The position numbers and the translations under genes were made by a program. From Siphonodentalium dalli (Eukaryota > Mollusca > Scaphopoda > Gadilida > Siphonodentaliidae), in NCBI GenBank assembly GCA_032622095.1, contig CP136068.1, positions 55,512,025 to 55,576,024 on the forward strand: a DNA stretch of 64,000 nt. Direction: 5' to 3'. Shown here piece by piece: positions 44,872-57,856 of the stretch. Within the stretch, counting starts at the first letter, position 1, and each line of letters opens with the position of its first letter. Under the pieces are notes generated by a model. The model was not told where the DNA came from, searched no databases, and worked only from the letters and a program-made list of their open reading frames with translations.

Positions 44872-47069
44872 TTAGTCTGGTCGATAAAAGGTTTGACCTA
44901 GAAAAAATTTGGACTAAGTTGGTTTGTATTCCATTTTGAAGAGGAATATATCCTCATCAACATATCCAAAATCCGCTAAAATCCGCTTTGAGCAAAATTG
45001 TTTACAGAGATTTTAAAAAATGCTCATTTTTCGACCTTGTGAAGTACGTTTTTCCACAATATCCCTCATCGGCGACACCAGAACGCATTAATCCTCCATC
45101 CGATATATACCATTTTGTGTAAAAGAGTATAGGGGGCGAATAGAGTGACAAGGACAGAAAACAATGCAATCGTGGCGATGAAATGGCTGTCAAAATGGCC
45201 GCAACTACAATCCATGCTACGACGAAAGCAACATATTGGATAACCTCCTATAAGCGAAAATACACATTTGTAATTTACAAGAATGTTGTTATATATCTTT
45301 AAAGGTACACATATAATTAAAACAGATGTATCTGAATGATTTATCGATCACTGCTACGCACGTTAACCCAATGATTTACGTTCGGGATTTCTTATTAGAA
45401 TACATCCAACAGTCGGACCAAAAACAGTTATTTCGGGCATGCAACACACGAAGTAATATTTCGTCACACAGTGCGTGGTAGTTTCGTTTTGGAATGATGA
45501 TTAATTATTGAATGTAACGCAGAAACTGAAGTGCCCACCCTATCTGTGTAAATACTAGTTATATTTCCGGAATTTCCAACACTCTCCGTGACAATAAACC
45601 ATACACGTATGTCGTAATGCTGATTATACTGTAAAGCAACACTTATCTCTTCAACAGAATAGTACCCTATCTCACTAGATCGAAGAAACTGTACATGGTA
45701 CATTTTATTTAGTACTAATTTTCATGGTGCTCCCAAACCGGTTTCTTAGTAGACAATTCTGTTCAAATTACTTCCATCGGCACTTTACAACAGGAATATG
45801 TACCACGCAATGCACACTATTAGTTGTCAGTATCTTGTTGTTTGAAATTATGTTACCATTGCCACCCACAGATTTGCGCTAAATATCAGGTCATCGGCGT
45901 TTACAGTTATTAGTTCTGCGTTTACCATTCACTCAATGTTGCTATTTATGGTTTTGTATGCAGCAGATATGTGTAACATTAGGGAGAATGGGTAAACGCG
46001 GCGATGCGGTTGCAGAAAAGGTCGTACATTTCGCGTATATGTGGCCTTAGTGCATTTATGTGCACATAATTTCCAGGTATAAAGACAGTCTCTACCACAT
46101 AGTATGTAGGCAAATTTGGTTATGTTGAGAATTTATTGAAGATAGTCTATTGTAATCCTTTGTATTTTGATAAATTGCGTTCATGGTATACCACCATGTA
46201 TTTGTGTGATAAAAGTGAAATATTCGTGTTTAATCACTTTGCTGGAGGCAAATATGACTACTATTTTAAGACACGGACAATAGGATCTACACGTTTAACC
46301 CAGTACCATATGAATATCTCTCATACTGTTCTATAGTAGTGAATTTTGACAGATTGTGTGTTGTAGATTCAAAAATAAATGATTATCGGTCATATTCGTG
46401 AGAATGTTTTCATTACATATATTTCTGCTTCTAAAAAGGTCACACATTGAATACATCCCTATTATATCACATTTAACTGTTTTAATACACATATATTACA
46501 CGATTCAAGATAAGCAGTACAGATAAAACTGTGTTATTCTTCTATTTCTTGGCGCCCAAAAAGTCCACATTTAATCGTTGTATGAGACCTGGCTTTTGGT
46601 TGCTCTCTCGCGAGATACATTAGAGAGAAATCTTACATACTATTGTTAATAGCTCCCCTTATATTCTGAAATCATTCTTCCTCGTATAATTCGAGGACAT
46701 GTTCGTTCTTTTATGACCAGCTATTCAATTTTCCGCAAATTGTAAATTTCATTCGATTTTGTCCATTTTGGCGGCCATATTGGACAGACATTCTACCGAC
46801 ATGGTTTACGACTAAGCATTGTTTGTGTAAATTTTATTGTATTACTAATTTGGTATTTGTTGGCGCACCTACCACCGAAATTCAGGATTTTTCTATACCA
46901 AATGCCATCATGGACGCCATCTTGTATTACAGAAAATGCTCAAAGCGGATTTTAGCGGATTTTGGATATGTTATAGAGGATATATTCCTCTTCAAAATGG
47001 AATAGAAACCAACTTAGTCCAAATTTTTTCTAGGTTGACCCTAAAATTTTAGTTTATCGACCAGACTAA
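44872..47069. mobile_element. 2.2-kb element with ~137-bp terminal inverted repeats
   Basis: Left arm 44872-45008 (TTAGTCTGGTCGATAAAAGG... ATCCGCTAAAATCCGCTTTG) is the reverse complement of right arm 46928-47069, at roughly 90% by eye. A direct repeat TATTACTCGG-TT lies outside both ends (44853-44862 and 47074-47085), but no simple target duplication was seen. Inner sequence has no recognised transposase; the frames of 60-80 codons are unassigned. A right-arm relative is at 28194-28329. Confidence 0.7.
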
Positions 47070-47099
47070 ATCGATATTACTCGGTTTAAGTGAACGTTC

Positions 47100-48909
47100 A
47101 GACGACCACGATTCAATCGTAAGTGGAAAGACTAGTAACTGATAGTTGGACTGCGCATGCTCACGACAAGATCGCTAATAATGAAATAATATCAAGCACT
47201 GTTTGATTTTAGATGCGTATTTAGTCTTGTATACGTAAACATCGTAGATGGAAAGATCGCATGGTACTCAATCACGTGGTTAACATGGCTTATGCACAAG
47301 CCACGATCTCCTCATCTGCGACGACATCGCAATCGTGTGAACAAACTATAAACGATTTTGTCCGTCCCGATTCCTCCGGCACTTACAATTGACCCTACCG
47401 CAATTAGCTGTGTGATCCAATGAGATAATTGCATTATACAGCCTGGAGCAATAGTCGCTTCTGCGAACAGGCGGTTAGACAACAAAAAAACTCATTTTAC
47501 CAGCTTACTTTATGTCGCTTTGATTTTGTTTTGTATAAAAGAGTATTGGTTTCATGTTAGTTGACACAATATAATAATATAACAGTAACATGGGCTTTTT
47601 GGATTAGTAAATTATGAACGTTGTAAATGTCACGCTGAGATAGAGAAGTGACAACTGGAAATACGATGAGGGGATTAGGAAGTGCTTATAAGCTTATTAT
47701 ATTAAAACTATCAAATCAAACTATGTACACATTTGAGATAATGGACCACAAAGTGTTGTAATCTCCAAGGGATGATTTGTTTGGGGAAAGAGGGACACTA
47801 CAATGGCCAAAGTATATGACAGCACCTGTTAAATTCACCTGTTATCGATTAATACAGGCTGATTAGGGCGCCTCTCCCTGATAGCTTTCGGATTTGTGAT
47901 GGTTAGATTTGGTACATTATACAGCATTTATTGGTATATTTTGTGAATAAATGGTATTCATGGCATTTATACGTAGACTTACATACACAAACATTATGAC
48001 AGACCAATGGAATAATAGGGAACTGTGATATGAAAAATAATTTCTCAATATACGGAAACATGTTTGTTCTATATGCGCAATGTGCCAATTATGAAGATTA
48101 TTAATTGTTATTATAACATTTTTTTTTAAATTTAAATGTCTTTATTAATTCCTCAGATATATAAGTCACGTTTTTACATAGCCCATACTAGTACACACCA
48201 CGTGGCATGGATAAGGGCGTTCTTTTTGTCTGATATAAAAGGATTATTATATATTGTACATATGTTGTTCCATAACGCCCTTCTTGGTAATAGGGTGGTC
48301 TGCTCTACGTCATTTGAAAATTGAAAATTATTACAAGTTACAACACGCAGAGGCTCCGTACACACGACAAACAGTCCCTATATTATTCTAGGACATATAT
48401 AAACACTATATAGCAATATATGCCGTATATATTGGAACCTATGTCTATGGAATTGCCCCCACTTTCTGTATAGACGTGGTATTTTCATATTCTAAATTAG
48501 TGACTAATGAGTTGATAAAGAAAAAAACAAATATCAGATGCTTTGGTGTATCGGGAAGGATGGTGGGCTGCTACGTACGTATAGATCGATAGTTTAGTCA
48601 AAGAGGTTGAAGGCGGTCGATGACAAAACCATCTCCATATATGATCAATACGTTCACGTTCATAAGTCCAGTATATGATCCAATATTGCCCATCTATTAG
48701 AATATGTATCATTATCCAGAAAAAAACAATCAGTTACCCAGAAAAAAACAATCAATTATGACATGGAACACTTTTTGATACCAGTATGGTGCATCTTCGA
48801 AAAAGAACAAAAAACTGACTACAACGGATGAAAACATACAAGTCCTCTAATTTTTATCGAAATAGGGAAATTGTATGGTACACCATCGATAAATTGATAG
48901 ATCGTGCGT
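47100..48909. other. No recognised gene
   Basis: AT-rich spacer with no repeat or family that I can name. Confidence 0.4.
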
Positions 48910-49251
48910 CTATTGTGAAGAGACATATTGTAATAACATTGAATATTTATTATGTGTTACATATCCAGCTTGACAAGAACAGTGAATATCCGAAATTATC
49001 GAACAATTTATCTCAAAATCGACGCCATGTGCAGGTTCATTTTTCATCATGCTTCGGTGGTAATTTGCCCCAATAAAGAGCTTGTCGTCGCAAATAAACA
49101 TTGAAACTGAATGTATGTAGCCTTCACTAAAGTACTTGTATCCTTGCTGTCGCGATTTCAATGAAGTGCCAGTCGAATTGAAGAACAATCCAGCGAAATA
49201 TGGTGGTAAGTCCACCAAATTTGAAACACGTCGTTCCTTGTTGTCAGACAT
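48910..49251 (-). pseudogene. SWIM-domain protein fragment (YqaJ/SWIM multicopy type)
   Basis: A 113-codon frame. LPPYFAGLFF, then SLKSRQQGYKYFSEGYIHSV, then ICDDKLFIGANYHRSMMKNE and the start of a SWIM finger (IHCSCQAG, Cys-x-Cys) match the N-terminal layout of multicopy invertebrate proteins that join a SWIM zinc finger to a YqaJ-type exonuclease. The second half of the finger (expected Cys-x-His) reads YVTHNKYSMLL, so the zinc site is incomplete, and no YqaJ domain follows. Probably a broken copy. These families are multicopy, often near mobile elements. Confidence 0.6.
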
Positions 49252-49917
49252 ATCGGCGTGTGATGTCTAACCTGCTATAATTTAGTCTGGCAATTTATGG
49301 CAGGCGTGGTTATCGCCGCTGGGCAGTAGCGTGAATTGAATCGTGGTCGTCTGAACGTTTACTAAGGGGGTAATTAGCCTGGTTCGATAACATGCTATAC
49401 TGGACAAAAATGTCATATCTAATTAATAAATAGAGATTATCACTACAGTGAAGTGATCTGAGTCTCCATATCACGTCGAGTTGAGAAGGTGAGATCACGG
49501 ATCAGACGAGCTGATATGTGATCCACCTTCTCAACGAGAATGTTTATTATATGACCAATTGAACTTAATTATTACAACAACCTCTGAAATTTATTTTTAA
49601 AAAGGGGATCAGTTGATTTCAAATTTAATGAACGAATCGCAACAATTTAATCAACATGAACAAATTTAAGATTAATTTTCGCAATTGAAAATAGTTCGGG
49701 AGCCTCGTTCTGATTCAGATATGCATGATATGGAATCGGATCACGATACCATGATGGTCCGATTTATCAGAAAACCATCACAAAATGATAATGGTATTTA
49801 GTGAAAATAATGGCAGTCATATAATAAATATGATTATTAATTAGATATGACATTTTTAAATATTTATTATATGACTGTTGCACATTGGTTTTCCTGAGTC
49901 TTTTTGGAATCTCAACT
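49252..49917. other. No recognised gene
   Basis: Contains an approximate inverted repeat of GTGATCTGAGTCTCCATATC / GATATGTGATCCACC near 49450-49530 and AT-rich sequence. No gene seen. Confidence 0.35.
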
Positions 49918-50395
49918 TCAACCTGTAGCGTTGAAGATCATCACAACATTTCGGTCCTCTTCGAATACGCTGTGTTTCAGAGAATTCAGATTATGATCAT
50001 CTGGCATCTTTTGTAAGAATTGCTTAATAAATTTGTCCTTTTGGAGACACGGTATGCTCCGAAGAGGTGGAAGTTCCTCGATTAAGAAACGTTCATTTGC
50101 ATGCGACATATTCGTCATTTGGGAGTCTTCTCTCCGTATTTGCGAACATTGCGTTGTATTTTGGAGTGCTTGACGATGTTAGCTGCATGGCTGTATCGAA
50201 TAATAAAGTTTCTGTGGTGATACATATCGTCGGTTGTTCAACACCGTATGTAGAATCTCCAATTCTAGAGGCGTCGTCAGTTTCTCTATTCGGAAGCAGA
50301 ACGTGCTCACAATCAGCAATCCTGTTGATGATGTTATCAGTGTGTGTCAAAATCCCATCCATGATCCCCCATAATGTGTGGAGGGTCAGATACAA
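49918..50395 (-). other. Unassigned overlapping minus-strand frames
   Basis: A 100-codon frame (50093-50395) and a 67-codon frame (49918-50118) overlap by 26 bp and read in order, as two pieces of one shifted frame would. Composition looks protein-like (few repeats, mixed residues), but no domain is recognised. It could be an ORF1 of the LINE whose 3' end lies nearby on the other strand, or chance. Confidence 0.25.
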
Positions 50396-50639
50396 CTACA
50401 AGTTAACTGAGTCACCGTTGGACAGATTGTCTTTCTCTCCAATGTTTATCTCTCCAGTGTATTTTAACTTCTAGTGGAATACTTGCTGTTTAGCTCACTG
50501 TCACCTATCGTTACTTCAATTTCAACTGACCGAATGCATTTCATTGTTAAATCAAACATAATATATTTCTAATCCAGTGGTTTGCGATGGTAGGACTCGT
50601 ATGGGTGTGTTCCGGTCTCTCATGTGGCCTGAATCCATT

Positions 50640-51016
50640 GGGGACCATAATGGAAATAAATGGTCTTAGGACTGATTTCTTATGCTATCCCCGATGGTTT
50701 TTGGTCACCTTTTAGTACCGGACAACTCCTTTGCAGTCTTATACACTGAATAAACGCCACGCGGAAGTGGTAATGTGCCATATGGTACATCACATCCTTC
50801 CGCAGGTGACCTATGTCCAGTAATAAATCAAATAATTTGACATTCTACATCTTAATAATTTGTTAATCTGGTACGTGTTACATGTATATCACATATATAC
50901 CATGTATTCCTCTGACTATTTTTTATCTATACATGTAGTCATGTACTCATGTAGGTTTTCCAACACAAATGTGTGCCTTACAGACCAATAAAACGTATCT
51001 TATCTTATCTTATCTT
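50640..51016 (+). mobile_element. LINE or SINE 3' end with ATCTT tail
   Basis: Ends in (TATCT)n at 50996-51015 after CAGACCAATAAAACG, the pattern of a retroelement 3' end. A stem GCGGAAG (50761-50767) / CTTCCGC (50797-50803) encloses the palindromic ATGTGCCATATGGTACAT. It has the same tail chemistry as LINE-B but no obvious UTR similarity to it. The 5' limit is a guess. Confidence 0.6.
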
Positions 51017-51620
51017 TAGAACCAACAATATACGGTAGGTGACTGTCCGAGAGACCAGTTCGCTTGGACTGGACAGATGTGTGAATTAGTTTGACACATA
51101 ATATTTGGCCCACGCGACAGCGTCTTAGGGTGGATACACACTTGTATGTAATTTCTGTATGTAAAATCCATGTATTTTACATGGTCACACCAATCATTGA
51201 TAGTATATTAATCGTCTGCGCGCCACCAGCCCATTTCAACAGGCGAGACTAGTGAGTAGTTTTATCCATTATCAAAATAACTGCAATCAAGAAATTTCAG
51301 GCCAGTCATAAACATGTTTTCTTGATAATCTTCCAACTACTGTTATCCCCTCGGTCAGTATCTTTCTAAATGGTGACGACGCCCTAAGTGTGAACACGAA
51401 TCAAACATTTTTTGAAGAATTCCAAAAATACGTAATTCATACAAAGCGATTTCAATAGTTATATAGAGCTCCAAAATAAAAATATAAAAATAATATAAAA
51501 AACTTACATTTTAAACAAAGTATGCCGGTCATTCTCAGTATTCTCAAAGCGAAGAATCCGTTCCGCATAAATAAATAATTAAATCACGTGTAACATCACA
51601 ATCTGGCACCTTTCACTCAC

Positions 51621-51659
51621 TACTCTCTCTCTCTCTCTCTCGCTCTCTATCTCCCTCTG

Positions 51660-51744
<85 letters not shown>

Positions 51745-51773
51745 GCTCTCATCTCTCTCTCTCTCGCTCTCTG
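51621..51773. repeat. (CT)n microsatellite
   Basis: About 150 bp of CT repeats with scattered interruptions (GCTCTCTA, CCCT, GTTTT). The minus-strand frame across it is only an Arg/Glu repeat and is not a gene. Confidence 0.97.
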
Positions 51774-52720
51774 CGAACCATATACCTTCTTACACTGCCG
51801 AGCCATGAATCTAAAAAACAAAACTCAAATACAAATTTGATATATTTTACAGGGCCCAAAAGGCACAGCGGGAGGACGACATTCTGTTATTTTATCAACT
51901 GATGTATAAACTGTTCATGTAATTATAAATCTGATGGGAAATGAACAATGTTTAAACCAACCATGTTTTCTTTCAAGGGTGCGGAAATGAATAGTTTGAG
52001 TCCGTAGATTTTATACTTGATTTGTTTCTCGTCATTTCTTGGAAACAAGGTCATCCAAAACTAAAATAAATTTGAAAGCCCTTTTAGGACGATACCGGTT
52101 TGTTGAGATTGCTCGGATAATTTGACAGCGAGCGCATGTGATAAGATTCAATTGGGATTCCCATGCAAATATCCACTACAGCGCCAAAAAACAATGCAGG
52201 TACAGCGTTGAAATTAAAAGAGTGACACTCCCATTTTTCACCCAGAATTTACAGAACTGTATATGTTTCTCAAGCCAAAGGTTGGACAAGTTTCTAACTG
52301 TGACAATTTTAGCCTGTACAGGCTTGAATTATAAAATTTTCTACCATAATCCAAGGTTCGGGAAGGGGCTGGTTATCGAAAGCTTCAAATAACTAAGGGA
52401 TTTAGTTGAATGTATCAGCCGGGATTATCTGGGAACGAATGCGTAATATAGTGTTACTTAAATATTCCATAGTTGTAAATTGTGCTTATACATGTATAAC
52501 ACAAGATAGGAAGGTGACGCAGTTGAGAACTCGTAGCTGGACAACGCTTATCCCGAATGAAGACACAGCAACACCACCGTCTGTACCTTCACATTTGAAG
52601 CTGTAATAATATATTCATAATTATATTATTAGCATAAATTGCTGCATATTAGATTAATCACTCGTAGCAAACAGACACGACAAACATGACTGTCAACTAC
52701 AATATTTATAAATCAGGAGT
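51774..52720. other. No recognised gene
   Basis: Unassigned frames of up to 84 codons; no family resemblance. Confidence 0.35.
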
Positions 52721-52727
52721 GGATGCA

Positions 52728-52778
52728 GGGGGGGGGGGTCGGGAATCAGGGTGCTGCATGCCCCCCCCCCCCCCCCCC
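52728..52778. repeat. G11 and C18 homopolymer pair
   Basis: Eleven G (52728-52738) and eighteen C (52761-52778) separated by 22 bases, able to pair as a hairpin. Length is likely unstable and prone to assembly error. Confidence 0.95.
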
Positions 52779-53230
52779 TGTCGAGGAAATATGCAATGGT
52801 CAGTCCGGTAGCTTCCGGGATAATATAGCCCCCATGTTGGGGATCATAGCCCCTGCGTTTGGGGAAATCCTGAGGCATTTGGGTTATCGCGCGAACAACA
52901 ATTATTTTAAGCGCCTGACGACTTCGTCCGAGTCAACGGCTCTCTGCACATTCAGAGCTTGACTCACTCTGGTCAAGCAAAGCCGCAATGATTGGGTTGT
53001 CATCGGACGCATATTACATGTCTGTATGATCCATGTAAAACGCCAAATACACGGTTTGTACAGATATTACATGCATGTATCCACCCTTATACAGGTGTGA
53101 ACGTATGGAGGGAATAGAGTTTGTGTTGTCTATCCAAATGCGAGACCAATTGAATTAGTTTCTAACCACATGCAGTCAACTATAGTATAAAATTGCCCAA
53201 AACCTGTTATTTATCAACATTTTGTTCAAC

Positions 53231-53320
53231 GAAATTTTGCATGTTTGTCAAATATCTGACCAAAAAAAGCCACTTGAAATTTTGCATGTTTGTCAAATAT
53301 CTGACCAAAAAAAGCCACTT
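53231..53320. repeat. Perfect 45-bp tandem duplication
   Basis: Two copies of GAAATTTTGCATGTTTGTCA...AAAAAAGCCACTT with no difference seen. A poly-C tract of 18 lies at 53495-53512 downstream. Recent event or assembly artefact. Confidence 0.95.
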
Positions 53321-53699
53321 GATTTTAGAGTTATCCATCTTCATCCGCAATATGATCAGAGAAATGTTTCTCGTCGACTGTTTACTGGGCCACCTAAAAT
53401 TATCGGTGGTGAAAAATAACATATTTCAAACATCGATATCTGATCAGTCTGAGCTTTGATAGGTGTGTTCCTCAACTCGAATCAAATATTTTTACCCCCC
53501 CCCCCCCCCCCCGAAGCCAAGGAAATAGTAATTTGCGAGCGTTAATTCGGATTATTCATCTTTAATTATCCCAAAAAAGCGTTGATAAACCATTTTGTCT
53601 CCGAACTTAAAAACGTTTTTATACTGACGACGTGTTTCTGGATAAAACAGATTCTACCTTGTGATAATAAACTGTTTCGGCTGTTAAGGTTATTTTTCA

Positions 53700-54562
53700 C
53701 TTGTTGTCATAATTTTCGTTCAGGACAAAGGAGGCAATGCGCCAGAAGTGTCCAGACTCTGAAACATTAACCAAACCTGTATATATTCCCTGGATTTTCC
53801 GCGTATGCATGTATAGGTTATATCTTTCAAACATTAGAATATAGTCAACGACACTACAACCATTATATTGGTAACTCGTGAATTTTCCAAGAACGTCACC
53901 GGTTGTCCTTCCATTTACAATGCTCAAAGATGATGATTTGCATTGTGATATAAGTTGTCTACCGAATGAGTTGATTTGTCCGTCCAAATTTTCTCGGGGA
54001 CATATGGTATCAATTATATAGTTTTCGGGTAGTGGAACACATAGTCTGGCATTTTCCCAGTTCGCGCATTGAAGTCTCCACTTAAAATAATCATGTCATT
54101 TAACCCATATTTATTCAACAACAACTTAAGAGAAGACAATATTATTTCTTTTTCCTCCATTGTTTTCCAGCTTGAAGAGTTAATGGGCGGAATGTAAGCT
54201 GATATGAAAACAATTTTGGATTGTAAATTAAATAATCCACCATTAAATTCAACAGCTATAATATAATTATCTAGGTGATGTATTTTCTCAATCCATTTCT
54301 CGTACTCTGTACGACAATAAAATCCAACACTTCCTTTAATAGAATCAGATTTCGGTCTGTTTTCAATACATCGGTATCCTGATATTTGTATATCTGATGC
54401 ATCTTTGTGCCAAGTCTCGCAAATTGTAATAAAGTCATATTTACACAAATGTTCCAAGCATTCGGTATTTTGATATTTGTTCGCAAATCCTTGTGCGTTC
54501 CATGACGTAAGAGCCACTCTACCCCGATGCGTGGATATGCCACACCCCTGTTCTCGAATCAT
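53700..54562 (-). pseudogene. LINE endonuclease fragment (EEP family)
   Basis: Reads on the minus strand from MIREQGCG at 54562. Catalytic landmarks are SWNAQGFANKY (Asn 22), ICETWH (Glu 49) and ILSGDFNARTG (Asp 163, Asn 165). The frame stops at 54014-54016 after YPKTI, and the domain continues in another frame with DGQINSFGRQLISQCKSSSL, IVNGRTTGDVLGKFTS and VDYILM (about 53830-53987). The SDH-type end is not clearly readable. No RT follows, so this is an orphan endonuclease piece, possibly of the LINE-B clade, whose copies here lack their endonuclease. Confidence 0.8.
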
Positions 54563-55785
54563 ACGTATATCAATATTAATATCAATAAGTTATTATTAGT
54601 TCATTGGCGGACAGTCGATAAGAACAATAAACAAAGCTGAAAGGCATATACTAGTAGTTCGCCTGTCAAACGGATCTTAAGGAATTTTGGTTTCGAAAAA
54701 ATATGTCATACAGTCAAATAGAGTATGTCATATTGGTTAACTTAACCTAAATAACATTTCTGATATTTGCTATACAATGTTAGAAATTGGAATAAAAATA
54801 CATACATAATTATATACTATACAGATTTCCAGAAACAAACTTTGACAACAAGTGCATTAATAATTATGTACCTTGTATTTAACGCAAAATTTCTGTTAGC
54901 TGATGCCTACAAAAAAGAAAGCTCATCATTTCCCCGAATTGCGGAATGGTTTCTGTTCTCATTGGACAATTTATGATATATGGTCACCATTGGAATAAAC
55001 ATCACTGTTATACAACGAGTTATTGCTAACCCGTTCGACGCCAGATGAATAAGAATTTTCCCGCTGGTACCTACTTTCTTGCCTCTAATTACGCCCTCCG
55101 GGTGTATACTCAGCTACTGTTTCTTGGTATTAAATGGGCGCATGGATGTTTTATTTTTAGAAATGGGGATTTTTGGGACACATTAAACGTTGTAGTGCGA
55201 TCCCGAGGACGAGTCCGATAAAAGGTGTAGTTGGGAATTTCAATTTCGTTTATTGTCGTTTACATTATTTTTCATGTAGCGGGCGTCTCTTGAGACATGC
55301 TTGATTGCCCCATGGTTTGTTATTCGCATGCCAAGAAATGCAACCCGATGAATTATATCGGGAATTCGCGCGTTAACCATTAGCGCACTGCGGGTTATGT
55401 GTTTCTATTGTTCTTTAACCTGCTTTGTTGCATTGATATTTGAACAACTTTCGTTTATTTTCACGTAACATAAATCGGAATGCTATCTACTATTATACTC
55501 AGTGCACGGGGATTTGACGATTGTATAATAAATTTAATTCGAACATGAATCATACGAGGTGTTTGTTTATATCGGTGTTTAACATGTTATTTAATATCGT
55601 TTAGTGAACTTTTTCATTTAGTTATACGCGACAAATATCGGCATGTTATATTCTAAATGAATTGGGATGGTAATTATTAACCAACACCCACGTTACTCCT
55701 TCGTGCTGTGTGTAAATATTGACTTTATGTATCAGAATGCTATATGAATTGAAGAATGTTCAGAAATTACCCCCTTCCTGTGACC
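54563..55785. other. No recognised gene
   Basis: AT-rich spacer; a 69-codon frame at 54767-54976 is unassigned. Confidence 0.4.
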
Positions 55786-56290
55786 ATGTTTTAATTGATG
55801 TTCATGTGGAGGGGGCATATTATAATTAGTCCGCTTTGGACCATATTTTAATTGACCCTCATGGGACTATATTGTATTTCACCCCAGTGGGACCATAGTT
55901 TAATCAACACTGATGACACCATATTTTTATTTTAATTAACCCTCATAATGGGACCATATATTTATTCTTTAATTAAGTCACGTTACCATATTTCCATTGA
56001 CCTTAATGGGACCATATTTCAATTACCCCCCATGGGTCCATATTTTTATTAACCCTCATGGGATCATATTTTAATTAACAATCAAGGTACAATTTTAGTT
56101 AACCGTCATGGAACCATATTTTTTTATTAACACTCATTGGACCATTTATTATTTAACCGTGATGTGACCATATTTTAATTCACCCTCATTGGACCATTTT
56201 TCAATTAACCCTCTCTGTGTGTGACCATATTTTAATTTACCCTCATGGAACCATACATGTATTTTAATTAATCCTTATGAGAGGTCATAT
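55786..56290. repeat. Tandem repeat, period about 26-36 bp, roughly 15 units
   Basis: Units of ACCATATTTTAATTAACCCT + CATGGG with variable spacing, clearest from 55800 to 56270. Decayed at both ends. Non-coding. Confidence 0.85.
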
Positions 56291-56689
56291 CAGGAGTGCA
56301 TTACCTGAGGCCATTCTTATCAGCATTGCGCCCTCCTAGGGTATATATTGGCAAGTATATCTGACCCTGTCGCAGGAGGTGGTGGACTAAATGTGATTAA
56401 AACATGCTCGGTATTTGCGTAATTGGATACTAAATGTTATTAGAAACGTGCTCGGTGTTTGCGTACTTGAACCAGTTACGAAGATCGCAAATTTTTGCCC
56501 GATTATTATTCTGCATGCTATTTCATGCGCTTTTCAGACCACTATTTGATATGAAATTAGAAAAAGATGTCAAATATATCAACTACTTAGGCGTTACCTA
56601 TATACAGATTTTTCACAATCACCACATTAAAGTTGTTATCTGGGTAAAAACCCACGGGAATGGTCGTCGCGGCGTTTTCGAGAAGATCC
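56291..56689. other. No recognised gene
   Basis: Part of a 116-codon frame (56434-56784) that runs into the family X copy; it is judged non-coding. Confidence 0.4.
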
Positions 56690-57856
56690 GAGCACCCATT
56701 CTCCACACCCAGTCACAAAAAAACGGCACTGTGGGGTTAATCGCGTTGATAGTTAAAGAGCGTTCGTATCCGCAGTGTCGTTGATAAAGAGCGTATGCGT
56801 GTAATGTGATTCTTACGTCTGTGTCCACACGTGAGCGTGACTGTATCCAGACATGAGCGTGTTGTGTGATTCTTACGTACTTAGGGCTTCCTAGGAACGG
56901 CATCGGGTCAGTTTTTCCACCCGAGGTGATCTTCACCTTGAAACGGGTACCCACAAATGATATTTATGTGTGTGTCCTTTATAGACTCGAACCGATTGAG
57001 CTCAAACTTGCTAGCTACGGGAAATGTCATGGACGGGTTAAATTGTGACCACGACCTGACCTTGACATTGAAAATGATCAATTCAAGGTCAAATCGGGTA
57101 AAATTGAAAAACAAAACATTAAATTAAAAAGGCACAATTAACTCATTGAAAAACAAAAAATTAAATTAAAAAATTAATTAAAAAAATTAAAAATTGTCAT
57201 GTTTCTGATGATTGCCGCCAGTGGCGGGCTAACATGCTAGTCTACTCTATATTTTGGGACTTCTGTCTGTCTGTTTGTTTGTTTGTTAGCATTGGCCGGA
57301 CGGATTTCGACGAAATTTGATACCTAGAGATACTTTTGTCCGGGGAGTGTTTTGGACGGGTCAAATCGTTACCCCGAACTGACCTTGACCTTCAAAATTC
57401 TCAATTCAAGGTCAAATCGCGCCTTTCGACGGGATTTCGACGAAATTTGATACATAGGGGTACGTTTGTCCGGGGAGTGTTTTGGACGGGTCAAATCGTG
57501 ACCCCGACTTGACATTGACCTTCAAAATGATCAATTCAAGGTAAAATCGCGCCTTTCGGTGGGATTTCGACGAAATTTGATACCTAGGGATACTTTTGTC
57601 CGGGTCAAATCGTGAACCTGTCCTGACGTTGACCTTCAAAATGATCAATTCAAGGACAAATCGCGCCTTTCGACAGGATTTCGACGAAATTTGATACCTA
57701 TGGGTACTTTTGTCCGGGGAGTGTTTTGGACGGGTCAAATCGTGACCCCGACCTGACCATGACCTTCAAAATTGTCAATTTAAGGTCAAATCGCGGCTTT
57801 CGATGGATTTCGATGTTATTTAGCCCGGACGAAGTCGGGTCACCCTGCTAGTATTG
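56690..57856 (-). repeat. Family X copy, inverted
   Basis: Reads in the opposite direction to 33116-34697. The head GACCCGACTTCGTCCGGGC is at 57822-57845 as its complement, the tail CCAAAATATAGAGTAGACTA at about 57237-57260, and between them are four units of 110-120 bp with TGATACCTAGGGATACTTTT, GTCCGGGGAGTGTTTTGGAC and GGGTCAAATCGTGACCCCGA. The part 56690-56970 matches 33330-33560 (GAAACGGGTACCCACAAATGA, GAGCGTTCGTATCCGCAGTG). Confidence 0.78.

Noticed and set aside
51579-51821. Arg/Glu-rich 80-codon minus-strand frame
   Set aside because: It is a translation of the CT microsatellite.
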